Assembly (NCBI GenBank): GCA_002376715.1
Contig: DFOK01000117.1
Span: 1 to 10,409, forward strand
Direction: 5' to 3'
Origin: Bacteroidales bacterium UBA3543
Lineage (GTDB): Bacteria > Bacteroidota > Bacteroidia > Bacteroidales > UBA932
Length of the DNA: 10,409 nucleotides
A program made the translations under genes and the position numbers. The notes under the pieces are model-generated. The model saw only the letters and a list, made by a program, of their open reading frames with translations. It ran no database searches and had not been told where the DNA came from. The stretch's first letter is position 1, and every line of letters starts with the position of its first letter. Of the stretch, positions 1 through 7,601 are shown one piece after another.

Positions 1-122
1 TTTCCGAGAAAGTTGAAGGGCAGAAAAAGAAAGTGACCAGGGAAGTTGTCGGAGAATACACTTTTGACCGGATAAAGTCGGCTAAACCCGTCATTAAATT
101 TGACAAGTATAAAAATAGATAA
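1..122 (+). CDS. rimP: Ribosome maturation factor RimP, C-terminal fragment
   Basis: Only the last 39 codons are in the window (first full codon at 3, stop TAA at 120-122); the 5' part lies upstream. The tail reads as a Lys-rich strand followed by YTFDRIKSAKPVIKF, which resembles the C-terminal SH3-like domain of RimP, where a stretch like 'FDEIKKAKPVIKF' near the end is common. RimP binds free 30S subunits and helps their maturation. The call rests on this motif and on position: rimP directly before nusA and infB is the standard bacterial order, and here nusA starts 24 bases after the stop. The fragment is too short to judge anything else about the protein. Confidence 0.85.
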   Translation, partial: SEKVEGQKKKVTREVVGEYTFDRIKSAKPVIKFDKYKNR

Positions 123-146
123 AAACAATAATTTTTAATAATCAAA

Positions 147-1385
147 ATGGAAGGTTTAAACCTAGTCAGCACATTTGCTGAATTCAAAGATCAGAAAAAC
201 ATAGACAGGGCCACCATGATGGGCGTGCTCGAGGATGTATTCCTCTCACAGCTCAAAAAAATGTATAGCGAAGATAGCGACTTCGACATTATAATCAACA
301 TTGACAAGGGTGACCTCCAGATTTTCTGGAACAGGGAAGTAGTAGAAGAGGTTACCGACCCCATGACAGAGATCTCTTTCGAGGAGGCCAACAAGATTGA
401 CGAATATGACCTGGGAGAAGAATGTTCAGTGGAGATCAAACTCTCCGATTTCGGCCGTAGAGGCATTCTTAACCTCAGGCAGAGTCTTTCAGGACGCATT
501 ATGGACATTGAGAAAGCCAACCTTTACAACAAATATAGTACAAAGGTCGGCGATCTTTTCGTAGGCGAGGTTTATCAGGTATGGAAGAGAGAAGTCGTAC
601 TTAGGGATGACGAAGGTAATGACCTGATTCTTCCAAAAGAGGAGCAGATTCCCGGTGACTTTTTCAGGAAGGGTGATACTGTAAGGACCATAATCAAAGA
701 GGTCAGATTCAACAACAGCAATACACCCGTAATTATCCTCTCACGCACATCTACTGAATTCCTGGCAAGACTGTTCGAGCAGGAGGTTGCAGAGATTTTC
801 GAAGGTCTGATCACTATCAAGAAAATCGTCAGAATACCCGGCGAGAGAGCTAAAGTTGCCGTGGAGTCATATGACGAGCGTATTGATCCGGTAGGAGCCT
901 GTGTAGGCGTAAGAGGTAGCCGTATTCATAGCATTGTCCGCGAATTGCGCAACGAAAATATAGATGTCATCCCCTGGACCAACAACAAGTCACTGCTCAT
1001 CACAAGAGCACTCAGTCCTGCAAAAATCTCTTCTATGACATTCAACGAAGAGGCAAATCAGGTGAATGTCTATCTCAAACCCTCCGAGGTTTCCCTCGCA
1101 GTGGGCAAGGGTGGTAGCAACATTAACCTTGCAGGTGAACTTGTAGGCTATAAACTTGAGATTTATCGTGATGATGACGGCCTCGAACCCGAAGAGGATG
1201 TTTTGCTCACAGAATTCAGCGACGAGATTGATATGTGGATTATAGAGCAACTGCAGAAAATCGGGTGTGACACTGCCAAGAGCGTTCTCGCGCTTTCAGT
1301 GGAAGATATCGTAAAGAGGGCTGACCTTGAAGAAGAGACCGCAATCGAGGTACATAAAATCCTCAGAGCGGAATTTGAAGACTAA
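147..1385 (+). CDS. nusA: Transcription termination/antitermination protein NusA
   Basis: NusA binds RNA polymerase and nascent RNA and modulates pausing, intrinsic termination and antitermination in the cytoplasm. The 412-residue product shows the family order: an N-terminal polymerase-binding domain (about 1-130), an S1 domain (about 133-200, starting KVGDLFVGEVYQVW), KH1 with its GxxG loop as GVRG at 254-257, and KH2 with GKGG at 320-323 (context EVSLAVGKGGSNINLA). The last 60 residues form one helical segment (WIIEQLQKIGCDTAKSVLAL) that resembles a single helix-hairpin-helix-like unit. The two acidic repeats that make E. coli NusA about 495 residues are not both present; the short form is usual in Bacteroidetes. 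The ATG at 147 is preceded by an A/T-rich stretch without a Shine-Dalgarno sequence. It sits between rimP and infB and is surely cotranscribed with them. Confidence 0.97.
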   Translation: MEGLNLVSTFAEFKDQKNIDRATMMGVLEDVFLSQLKKMYSEDSDFDIIINIDKGDLQIFWNREVVEEVTDPMTEISFEEANKIDEYDLGEECSVEIKLSDFGRRGILNLRQSLSGRIMDIEKANLYNKYSTKVGDLFVGEVYQVWKREVVLRDDEGNDLILPKEEQIPGDFFRKGDTVRTIIKEVRFNNSNTPVIILSRTSTEFLARLFEQEVAEIFEGLITIKKIVRIPGERAKVAVESYDERIDPVGACVGVRGSRIHSIVRELRNENIDVIPWTNNKSLLITRALSPAKISSMTFNEEANQVNVYLKPSEVSLAVGKGGSNINLAGELVGYKLEIYRDDDGLEPEEDVLLTEFSDEIDMWIIEQLQKIGCDTAKSVLALSVEDIVKRADLEEETAIEVHKILRAEFED

Positions 1386-1405
1386 TTTTAACAATTATAT
1401 ATATC

Positions 1406-1411
1406 GGGAGG
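1406..1411 (+). promoter_or_regulatory. Shine-Dalgarno sequence of infB
   Basis: GGGAGG lies six bases before the infB ATG at 1418, in the 32-base nusA-infB gap. It supports this start codon. It is notable because nusA, folP, tmk and yjjG in this window have A/T-rich or plain leaders with no such match. Confidence 0.7.
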
Positions 1412-1417
1412 AAATAT

Positions 1418-4189
1418 ATGTCAGATCAGAAACAATATAGAATAAAACAGGTAGCGACAGCCTTTAACATCAGTACCGGCACACTACTCGAATTCCTTGA
1501 AAAGAAAGGACATGGAGGCGACCTGACCATAACGTCCAAAATTTCGCAAGATATCTACGATCTTGTTGCAAAGGAGTATGGACAGGATAAAGCCATTAAG
1601 GAGGAATCAAAGAAGATTGTGAGGAAAGTAAAGGAAATCACTGATATGGAGCACCGTAAGGAGCAACAGGAAGAAGAGCCGGTCGAAGAGGTGATCATAA
1701 AGAGCAGAGTGCTGTCAAGCCCGGAGAAACAGGTAAAAACTCCCGAACCTGTACCTGAAGAGACAGTTCCCGTTATTAAGCCTGAAATCCCTGAGATTAA
1801 GGTTATCGGAAAGATAGAGCTTGACGAGAAAAAAACCAAAACCCGATCCAAACCCAAACAAGAAAAGAAGGAAGCCACGAAGGAAGAGCCTAAAAAGGCA
1901 TCAACAACACCTTCTGAGCCGGAGAAAAAGAAAAAAACTTCTGAAAAAAAGAGCGCGACTCCTGCACAGGAAGAAAAATCGAAAGAAACTAAACAGATAA
2001 AGAGTCACTTACGGAAGTTACCGGGTCCGAAAATCGTAGGACATATCGATATCTCCCAATTTGAGAAAAAGGAGAAACCAAAGAGTGAAAGGAGTGACAA
2101 GAGTGAGAAGAGCGAACAACAGATTGAGAAGAGAAGCAAAGGCAAGAGGGAGCGTATCCAGAACAGTAAAAGGGTGGATGTTACCAAAGCCCATCAGGAG
2201 CACAAAAAGCAAAAGGAATCTCATAGCGGAGGTAAGGGCAAATACAGCAAAAAAGATCGTTTCAAATCAGTACGCCCGGAAATTGATGAGGACGAGGTAC
2301 AAAAGCAGATCAAAGAGACCTATGCCCGTATGACAGAGGGCCGAGGAAAGACCAGAGGATCAAGGCGCCGCCGCGAAAAGAGAGAAATAATCTCCCAAAA
2401 GGCACAGGAAGAGCAGATACTTCAGGAACTTTCCAGCAATGTTCTCAAGGTAACCGAGTTCGTTACAGCCAACGAACTTGCAATCTTAATGAACAACACT
2501 CCCGTGACCAAGGTTATAGAGGCCTGTATGAACCTCGGAATGATGGTTTCCATCAACCAGCGTCTGGACGCAGAGACACTCGTACTTGTGGCAGAGGAGT
2601 TCGGATATGAAATAGAATTTGTAACGGTAGAAACCCAGGGAGCCATCGAGCAAGAGGAAGACAAGGAGGAAGATATGGTTGAACGTCCGCCCATCGTTAC
2701 CGTCATGGGTCACGTGGACCATGGAAAGACTTCGCTGCTTGACTATATCCGCAAGGCGAATGTAATTGCCGGAGAGGCAGGTGGAATTACCCAACATATC
2801 GGCGCTTACAATGTAAAACTCCCTTCAGGCAGACGTATTACATTCCTCGATACTCCGGGTCACGAGGCATTTACGGCAATGCGTGCACGCGGTGCCAAAG
2901 TTACTGACGTAGCCATTATCATCGTTGCCGCTGACGATGCCATAATGCCCCAGACAGTTGAAGCTATCAGCCACGCGCAGGCAGCGGGTGTGCCGATGAT
3001 TTTTGCAATCAATAAAATTGACAAACCTGGCGCCAATCCTGAGAAAATCAAAGAACAACTCGCAAATATGAATATCCTCGTGGAGGATTGGGGTGGCAAA
3101 TATCAGTGCCAGGAAATCTCCGCCAAGAAAGGTATCAATATCAAGGAACTGCTTGAGAAAGTGCTTCTTGAGGCAGACCTGCTTGAACTGAAGGCCAATC
3201 CGGACAAGCGTGCCGTAGGCAGCGTAATCGAGTCCTCACTCGACAAGGGACGTGGCTATCTGGCCACTGTTCTCATTGAGTCGGGTACTCTAAAGGTCGG
3301 TGATGTAATGCTTGCAGGATGTTACACCGGCCGCGTTAAAGCCATGTTCAATGAACGCGGGCAGCAAATCACTGAAGCGGGACCTTCAACACCTGTATCA
3401 GTACTGGGTCTCAACGGAGCACCTACTGCAGGTGACACCCTCAATGTGCTTGAAGATGAGAAGGAGGCGCGCGACATCGCAAATAAGAGAGAGCAGTTGA
3501 TACGTATCCAGGGTATCCATACCCAGCCTCATATTACTCTTGAGGAAATCGGACGTCGTATTGCACTTGGCAACTTCAAGGAACTCAATATCATCGTTAA
3601 AGCCGATGTGGACGGATCCGTCGAGGCACTTGCAGACTCCCTCATAAAACTCTCTACGGAAGAGGTTCAGGTTAAGGTAATACACAAAGCTGTAGGTGCC
3701 ATCTCGGAGAACGACGTTATGCTGGCTTCGGCATCCAACGCGGTAATTATCGGATTCCAGGTGCGTCCTTCCATGGAGGCACGCAGACTTGCTGAAAGTG
3801 AGAGTATCGAGATACGTATCTATTCAGTGATTTACGATGCCATTGAAGAGGTTAAGAGCAGTATCGAAGGTATGCTCGCCCCCTTGGAGAAAGAGGAAGT
3901 CACTGCTACTGCAGAGGTACGCGAAATTTTCAAAATTTCCAGAGTCGGCACCATCGCCGGCTGTATGGTAAAAGAGGGTAAACTGATCCGCACAGCCAAG
4001 ATAAGAGTAATCCGCGATGGTATTGTGATCTATACCGGCAAACTCGGATCGCTCAAGCGATTTAAGGATGATGTCAAGGAGGTTGCTTCGGGATTTGACT
4101 GCGGTCTGAATATCGATGGATTCAACGATGTCAAAGTAGGTGATATCATCGAGGCTTACACCATTGTCGAAATCAAGCGTAAGCTCTAA
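1418..4189 (+). CDS. infB: Translation initiation factor IF-2
   Basis: This GTPase brings initiator fMet-tRNA to the 30S subunit and promotes subunit joining. The 923 residues show an IF2_N helical domain (about 5-60, RIKQVATAFNISTGTLLEFL), a highly charged Lys/Glu/Ser-rich linker (about 65-330), and a second IF2_N-like helical domain (about 340-405). The G domain follows: G1 GHVDHGKT at 431-438, G2 Thr458 in GGITQHIGAY, G3 DTPGH at 478-482, G4 NKID at 532-535, G5 SAK at 568-570. Then come a beta-barrel domain (about 600-690), the IF2-specific domain 3 (about 700-800) and the C-terminal barrel that binds fMet-tRNA. All nucleotide-binding residues are present. The long linker matches the large IF2 proteins of Bacteroidetes. 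The stop TAA (4187-4189) interlocks with the stop of the convergent HAD gene. A terminator follows 20 bases later. Confidence 0.98.
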   Translation: MSDQKQYRIKQVATAFNISTGTLLEFLEKKGHGGDLTITSKISQDIYDLVAKEYGQDKAIKEESKKIVRKVKEITDMEHRKEQQEEEPVEEVIIKSRVLSSPEKQVKTPEPVPEETVPVIKPEIPEIKVIGKIELDEKKTKTRSKPKQEKKEATKEEPKKASTTPSEPEKKKKTSEKKSATPAQEEKSKETKQIKSHLRKLPGPKIVGHIDISQFEKKEKPKSERSDKSEKSEQQIEKRSKGKRERIQNSKRVDVTKAHQEHKKQKESHSGGKGKYSKKDRFKSVRPEIDEDEVQKQIKETYARMTEGRGKTRGSRRRREKREIISQKAQEEQILQELSSNVLKVTEFVTANELAILMNNTPVTKVIEACMNLGMMVSINQRLDAETLVLVAEEFGYEIEFVTVETQGAIEQEEDKEEDMVERPPIVTVMGHVDHGKTSLLDYIRKANVIAGEAGGITQHIGAYNVKLPSGRRITFLDTPGHEAFTAMRARGAKVTDVAIIIVAADDAIMPQTVEAISHAQAAGVPMIFAINKIDKPGANPEKIKEQLANMNILVEDWGGKYQCQEISAKKGINIKELLEKVLLEADLLELKANPDKRAVGSVIESSLDKGRGYLATVLIESGTLKVGDVMLAGCYTGRVKAMFNERGQQITEAGPSTPVSVLGLNGAPTAGDTLNVLEDEKEARDIANKREQLIRIQGIHTQPHITLEEIGRRIALGNFKELNIIVKADVDGSVEALADSLIKLSTEEVQVKVIHKAVGAISENDVMLASASNAVIIGFQVRPSMEARRLAESESIEIRIYSVIYDAIEEVKSSIEGMLAPLEKEEVTATAEVREIFKISRVGTIAGCMVKEGKLIRTAKIRVIRDGIVIYTGKLGSLKRFKDDVKEVASGFDCGLNIDGFNDVKVGDIIEAYTIVEIKRKL

Positions 4190-4905
4190 TCAGACAAAAG
4201 TGACCATAGATCCCGGGAGTGCCATACGGCATTTCCGGGATTTTCTTTATTGAAAGGATTGTAATAAAAACTATCTATTCCGAACTCAATTGCGCCTACT
4301 ATGTCATTGGGATAATCATCCCCGATCATGATTGTACGGGCTTTTATTATTTCATCAATCTCCACTCCTTCCCCACAAAGAGCCTCAAGTGCTTTTTGAA
4401 AAATGAGCGGGTCCGGCTTGTGGACCCCCACCTCTTCCGAAATCATAACTGCTCTGAAAAAATGATCTATTTGCGAGACACGTAATTTGCGATACTGTAC
4501 CTCTTTGAACCCATTGGAGACAATGGCCATTTTGCCGCCACGTGCAGCAATAGCTTCCAAGACTTCGCGCGCTCCGGGCATAAGAATATCTCCGAGAGCC
4601 ATAAAATCGAGGTAATCCTTGCCCATCTGTTCGGCTGCAGCGGTATCGTCTATGCCGTAATGCTCTCTTAAAGTTTGATGGAAACGCTCACGCCTCAAAT
4701 ACTCCTTTGCAATAATTCCGGCCTCATAATCATCCCAGAGACGGCGATTGATCACTTCATATCTTTCGAAGAAAGTCTCCCTATCTCCTATCGGGAGATT
4801 CCATTTATCGAGCAGCATATGCATTGCCGCATTGGCATTCGCGTCAAAATCCCAGATTGTCCTGTCAAGGTCCAGAAGAAAATAGTCGTATCTGTCAATT
4901 ATCAT
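4186..4905 (-). CDS. yjjG: YjjG-like HAD-superfamily nucleotidase
   Basis: The 239-residue protein is a cytoplasmic HAD phosphatase. Motif I is DLDRT at 12-16 (nucleophile Asp12, acid/base Asp14), motif II is the Ser in IVSNG (Ser130), motif III is Lys163 in GVHKPDP, and motif IV is GDDYPND at 195-201. Residues about 15-110 are a helical C1-type cap. The DLDRTIWDF start, the HKPDP context and the GDD-x2-ND metal loop fit the YjjG subfamily, whose studied members remove phosphate from pyrimidine monophosphates, including non-canonical ones; substrate here is inferred. The gene starts 3 bases after the M64 peptidase stop without a Shine-Dalgarno sequence, which suggests translational coupling as the last gene of a folP-purB-M64-yjjG unit. 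Its last codons overlap infB by 4 bases and carry the infB terminator on the other strand. Another HAD phosphatase specificity is the main alternative. Confidence 0.85.
   Translation of the reverse strand: MIIDRYDYFLLDLDRTIWDFDANANAAMHMLLDKWNLPIGDRETFFERYEVINRRLWDDYEAGIIAKEYLRRERFHQTLREHYGIDDTAAAEQMGKDYLDFMALGDILMPGAREVLEAIAARGGKMAIVSNGFKEVQYRKLRVSQIDHFFRAVMISEEVGVHKPDPLIFQKALEALCGEGVEIDEIIKARTIMIGDDYPNDIVGAIEFGIDSFYYNPFNKENPGNAVWHSRDLWSLLSD
4210..4248 (+). terminator. Intrinsic terminator of the rimP-nusA-infB operon
   Basis: The arms ATCCCGGGAGTGCC (4210-4223) and GGCATTTCCGGGAT (4228-4241) pair over all 14 positions in RNA, with two G-U wobbles (4217/4234 and 4219/4232) and a 4-base loop ATAC. 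The U-rich run TTTTCTTT (4241-4248) follows at once. It starts 20 bases after the infB stop and lies wholly inside the coding region of the convergent HAD phosphatase gene (about its codons 220-232). On the opposite strand the two wobbles become A/C mismatches and no T-run follows, so it should work only for the + strand transcript. Confidence 0.85.
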
Positions 4906-4908
4906 TGG

Positions 4909-6213
4909 CTATTTACAGTAATAGTCAATCATCCTTTGAATTGCAGCATTACATACAGGGCAGAAACCCTCTGCAGTATTGCTTTTCATACGACAATCAA
5001 GATAGGGTCTGTAAATTCCTTTAGCAGAGTACCCTCCCCCTTCAAATGCCCCAACAACGTCTTTGTATATCTCCTCGTTGGGTGTAGGTATTGGAGTACC
5101 CTCTTTTACCATAGAGGCCCATTTAGAAGAGAAATCGGCCAGTGTGGTCAAGTTGGGCTCCCAGGGCTCGACCGACATGTCGTACATATCCTCATAAGCG
5201 ACATGAGAATCATAATACTCATCGCCCAAGCCGGCAAAACTATGTCCGAATTCGTGTACCAGGACTTCAGCTTCATATTTGTTGTCCGACATACCCAGAC
5301 CATAATAATTGTAGATACCCCCGCCACCATATTTGTCTGTATTTACAATTACATAAATTGCATCACAGGGAGCATTGGAGACCAGTTGAGAAAGTTTTTT
5401 ATGGTCGGGGAGAGTGAGATACCTCTCTATGAAAAATGTATTGAAATGGGAGTCGGCAACAGTATTTTTCCAGATGTTCTGATGGGGAATGTCAGTACCG
5501 GAATCGATGGAAATCGACTCTACGGCCCAGATATTGAAATCACTCTTACGCGATTTATAAGGCTCGATGTCAAAGAGATAGCCGATGAATTTATTCACAT
5601 CCCTGCGATATTTTTCCATCTCCCCTTCCGTATACCCTTCAGCGACAAATACCAGGTCAACTTTGTTTTCGGACGGTCCGTTATACAACACCTTCGCTAC
5701 TTCAAAATTGTTTTCTTTATCACGATTGATGGAGGAGTCTTTGGGGTCAATTTCGAAACTGGAAAGTTCAGACAATTGGCCGCTTTTTTTGATTCTCTCC
5801 GATATTACAACTTTCACCTTTTTTTTAGGAAATGGTATTCTTAACGAGTTGTTGTATGACTTATTTACTCTTGATGCCTCCGGAGTTGTCCTCCATTCGG
5901 CAAAAAGAGAACAGAAGCCCTGAGAAAAGATCTTCGTTCCGTCAGCTGCATATACATCAATAGTATACTCACCATAATCGAAATCGGGCAACAGGTGCTC
6001 CCTGGTGCCACTCCACTCCTTCTCAAAATGAAGACCGTCGAGATAGACGTTCTGAGTTTTCGAATTGCCGACAAACATCAGATCAATTCTGAGCCTGTCC
6101 TGAGTAAAATGATCATTATAACCTCCTTGAGCACTGCAGCCCTGCAGGCTGCAGGAGGTAGTAAGCAACACCAGCATCAGAGTTGGGACTGCTATATTAA
6201 AAAAACGTTTCAT
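4909..6213 (-). CDS. Secreted M64-family zinc metallopeptidase
   Basis: The 434-residue product starts with a signal peptide (MKRFF, then a hydrophobic stretch to about residue 18) followed by Cys21 (LTTSC) and Cys26 (LQGC). Either could be a lipidated cysteine, but both lipoboxes are imperfect. Residues about 30-135 look like the beta-rich M64 N-terminal domain. The catalytic domain (about 170-434) holds HEFGHSFAGLGDEY at 320-333: His320 and His324 as zinc ligands, Glu321 as catalytic base, and Asp331 as the likely third ligand, matching the HExxHxxxGxxDE signature of family M64 (known as 'IgA peptidase M64'). A conserved Cys-rich tail (DCRMK at 406-410, Cys418, Cys421) follows. It acts outside the cytoplasm, on the surface or in the periplasm. 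Substrate cannot be told from sequence; IgA cleavage should not be assumed. It lies 12 bases after purB and 3 before yjjG. Confidence 0.9.
   Translation of the reverse strand: MKRFFNIAVPTLMLVLLTTSCSLQGCSAQGGYNDHFTQDRLRIDLMFVGNSKTQNVYLDGLHFEKEWSGTREHLLPDFDYGEYTIDVYAADGTKIFSQGFCSLFAEWRTTPEASRVNKSYNNSLRIPFPKKKVKVVISERIKKSGQLSELSSFEIDPKDSSINRDKENNFEVAKVLYNGPSENKVDLVFVAEGYTEGEMEKYRRDVNKFIGYLFDIEPYKSRKSDFNIWAVESISIDSGTDIPHQNIWKNTVADSHFNTFFIERYLTLPDHKKLSQLVSNAPCDAIYVIVNTDKYGGGGIYNYYGLGMSDNKYEAEVLVHEFGHSFAGLGDEYYDSHVAYEDMYDMSVEPWEPNLTTLADFSSKWASMVKEGTPIPTPNEEIYKDVVGAFEGGGYSAKGIYRPYLDCRMKSNTAEGFCPVCNAAIQRMIDYYCK
6134..6154. repeat. Strong hairpin within the M64 signal-peptide codons
   Basis: CTGCAGCC (6134-6141) and GGCTGCAG (6147-6154) form a perfect 8-bp inverted repeat with a 5-base loop; the loop with its flanks also makes a third CTGCAG. 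An alternative 7-bp pair, ACCTCCT (6121-6127) with AGGAGGT (6153-6159), overlaps it. It covers about codons 20-27 of the M64 gene, around the two candidate lipobox cysteines. Whether it affects translation is unknown. Confidence 0.5.
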
Positions 6214-6225
6214 AATGATTGAGAA

Positions 6226-7566
6226 TTAGATTCCTGTATAATTGTGCGGCGTAATGGCCTTTAGTTCATTCTTCACCTCTTCCGATACATTGAGGCTCTC
6301 AATAAAGGCTGCTATGGAAGCGGCAGAAATGTGTTCATTGCCGCGAGTGAGCTCTTTGAGAGTTTCGTAAGGATTGGGATAGCCCTCTCTGCGCAAGATT
6401 GTCTGGATAGCCTCAGCTACTACCGCCCAGTTGGCCTCAAGATCCGCTTCGAGTGCCGAACGGTTGAGTATGAGCTTATCCACCCCCTTGAGTATCGATT
6501 TGAGCGCGAGCAGTGAGTGAGCCAAAGGTACTCCTACATTGCGTAATACAGTGGAGTCGGTCAGGTCGCGCTGCAATCTGGACAAGGGAAGTTTGGCCGC
6601 CAGGTGCTCGTATAAAGCATTTGCCACTCCGAGATTACCTTCGGCATTCTCGAAATCGATTGGATTGACCTTGTGCGGCATTGCTGAAGAGCCCACCTCC
6701 CCCGCTTTCACCTTCTGGCGGAAATACTCCATCGAGATGTAGGTCCAGATATCGCGGCAGAGGTCAATCAGTATGGTATTGATGCGTTTGAGATTGTCAA
6801 ACAGGGCTGCGAGATTGTCGTAGTGCTCTATCTGTGTTGTAGGATAAGAACGCTTCAGCCCTAATTTGTCCTCAATGAAATGTGATGCGAAACTATTCCA
6901 GTCTATGGAAGGATAGGCCACGTGATGTGCATTCAAGTTGCCGGTGGCTCCTCCGAATTTGGCAGAATAAGGAAGTGAGTTTAACTGAGTTTTCTGTTCT
7001 TGCAGACGTGCAGTAAAGACTCCTATCTCTTTGCCGAGTCTTGTAGGGGATGCCGGTTGACCGTGTGTGCGGGCAAGCATCGACACCTGCGCCCATTCCT
7101 GCTCCATCTTCCGAAGAACGGAAAGCAGATTCTCGAAAACGGGCATATAAACATCCCTGATGCCTTCCAGGAGTGAAAGTGGGGTAGCAGTATTATTGAT
7201 ATCCTGTGAAGTGAGACCGAAGTGGACAAACTCGACATATCGTTCCAGGCCCATTTTCCTGAATCTTTCCTTTATGAAATATTCCACAGCTTTAACATCG
7301 TGGTTGGTGATCTTTTCGGTAGCCTTTATTTCGAATGCCTCTTCGAGGCCAAAATCCTGATAGATTTTCCGCATCGCGGGAAAAAACGAAGGGCTGACTC
7401 CCTGAAGCTGCGGCAGAGGAATTTCGCAAAGCGCAATGAAATACTCAATCTCCACCCTCACCCTGTAACGGATGAGCGCAAATTCTGAAAAATAATCACC
7501 AAGTTGCTCAGTCTGAGCACGGTATCTGCCATCTACGGGCGATATTGAGATCAAAGGGTCCAACAT
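6226..7566 (-). CDS. purB: Adenylosuccinate lyase
   Basis: PurB catalyses two fumarate-releasing steps of purine synthesis: SAICAR to AICAR, and adenylosuccinate to AMP. The start is set at the ATG at 7566 (446 residues), because the N-terminus MLDPLISISPVDGRYR then lines up with the family (E. coli type begins 'MELSSLTAVSPVDGRY'). An in-frame TTG 18 bases upstream would only add six unlike residues. Visible landmarks are KITNHDVKAVEYF (85-97), TSQDINNT (119-126), RTHGQPASP (166-174, catalytic His168) and the fumarase/aspartase-superfamily signature GSSAMPHKVNPIDFENAEGN (292-311) with the catalytic serine loop (Ser293/294). Length and motifs match the E. coli-like PurB class. AAAGGAG abuts the ATG with one base between. 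The gene follows folP by 35 bases, and a possible promoter lies in that gap. Confidence 0.97.
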   Translation of the reverse strand: MLDPLISISPVDGRYRAQTEQLGDYFSEFALIRYRVRVEIEYFIALCEIPLPQLQGVSPSFFPAMRKIYQDFGLEEAFEIKATEKITNHDVKAVEYFIKERFRKMGLERYVEFVHFGLTSQDINNTATPLSLLEGIRDVYMPVFENLLSVLRKMEQEWAQVSMLARTHGQPASPTRLGKEIGVFTARLQEQKTQLNSLPYSAKFGGATGNLNAHHVAYPSIDWNSFASHFIEDKLGLKRSYPTTQIEHYDNLAALFDNLKRINTILIDLCRDIWTYISMEYFRQKVKAGEVGSSAMPHKVNPIDFENAEGNLGVANALYEHLAAKLPLSRLQRDLTDSTVLRNVGVPLAHSLLALKSILKGVDKLILNRSALEADLEANWAVVAEAIQTILRREGYPNPYETLKELTRGNEHISAASIAAFIESLNVSEEVKNELKAITPHNYTGI

Positions 7567-7588
7567 ACTCCTTTTATTATACAACTTA

Positions 7589-7596
7589 CAAATGTA
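7589..7596 (-). promoter_or_regulatory. Possible -7 box of a purB promoter
   Basis: On the minus strand TACATTTG matches the Bacteroidetes -7 consensus TAnnTTTG and lies 22 bases before the purB ATG, inside the short folP-purB gap. No good TTTG is seen at the expected -33 spacing (TATG is there), so this is a weak call. purB may simply be read from the folP promoter. Confidence 0.35.
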
Positions 7597-7601
7597 CTGA
7601 T

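Noticed and set aside
990..1250. An 86-codon open frame on the minus strand inside nusA.
   Set aside because: It lies opposite the conserved KH domains of NusA and has no recognisable features; a shadow frame.
2061..2333. A 90-codon Arg/Lys-rich open frame inside infB.
   Set aside because: It is a shifted reading of the low-complexity Lys/Glu linker of IF2, with no start signal and no motif.
4675..5844. A 389-codon open frame on the + strand opposite the M64 peptidase and the start of the HAD gene.
   Set aside because: It is in exact codon register with both minus-strand genes, where an antisense stop needs a TTA, CTA or TCA codon in the real gene. Avoidance of those codons explains its length. 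The translation shows no recognisable motif, while the minus strand has clear HAD and HExxH signatures.
7567..7584. TTG start for purB six codons upstream.
   Set aside because: The six added residues fall outside the conserved start, and the predicted transcript would begin almost at the TTG.
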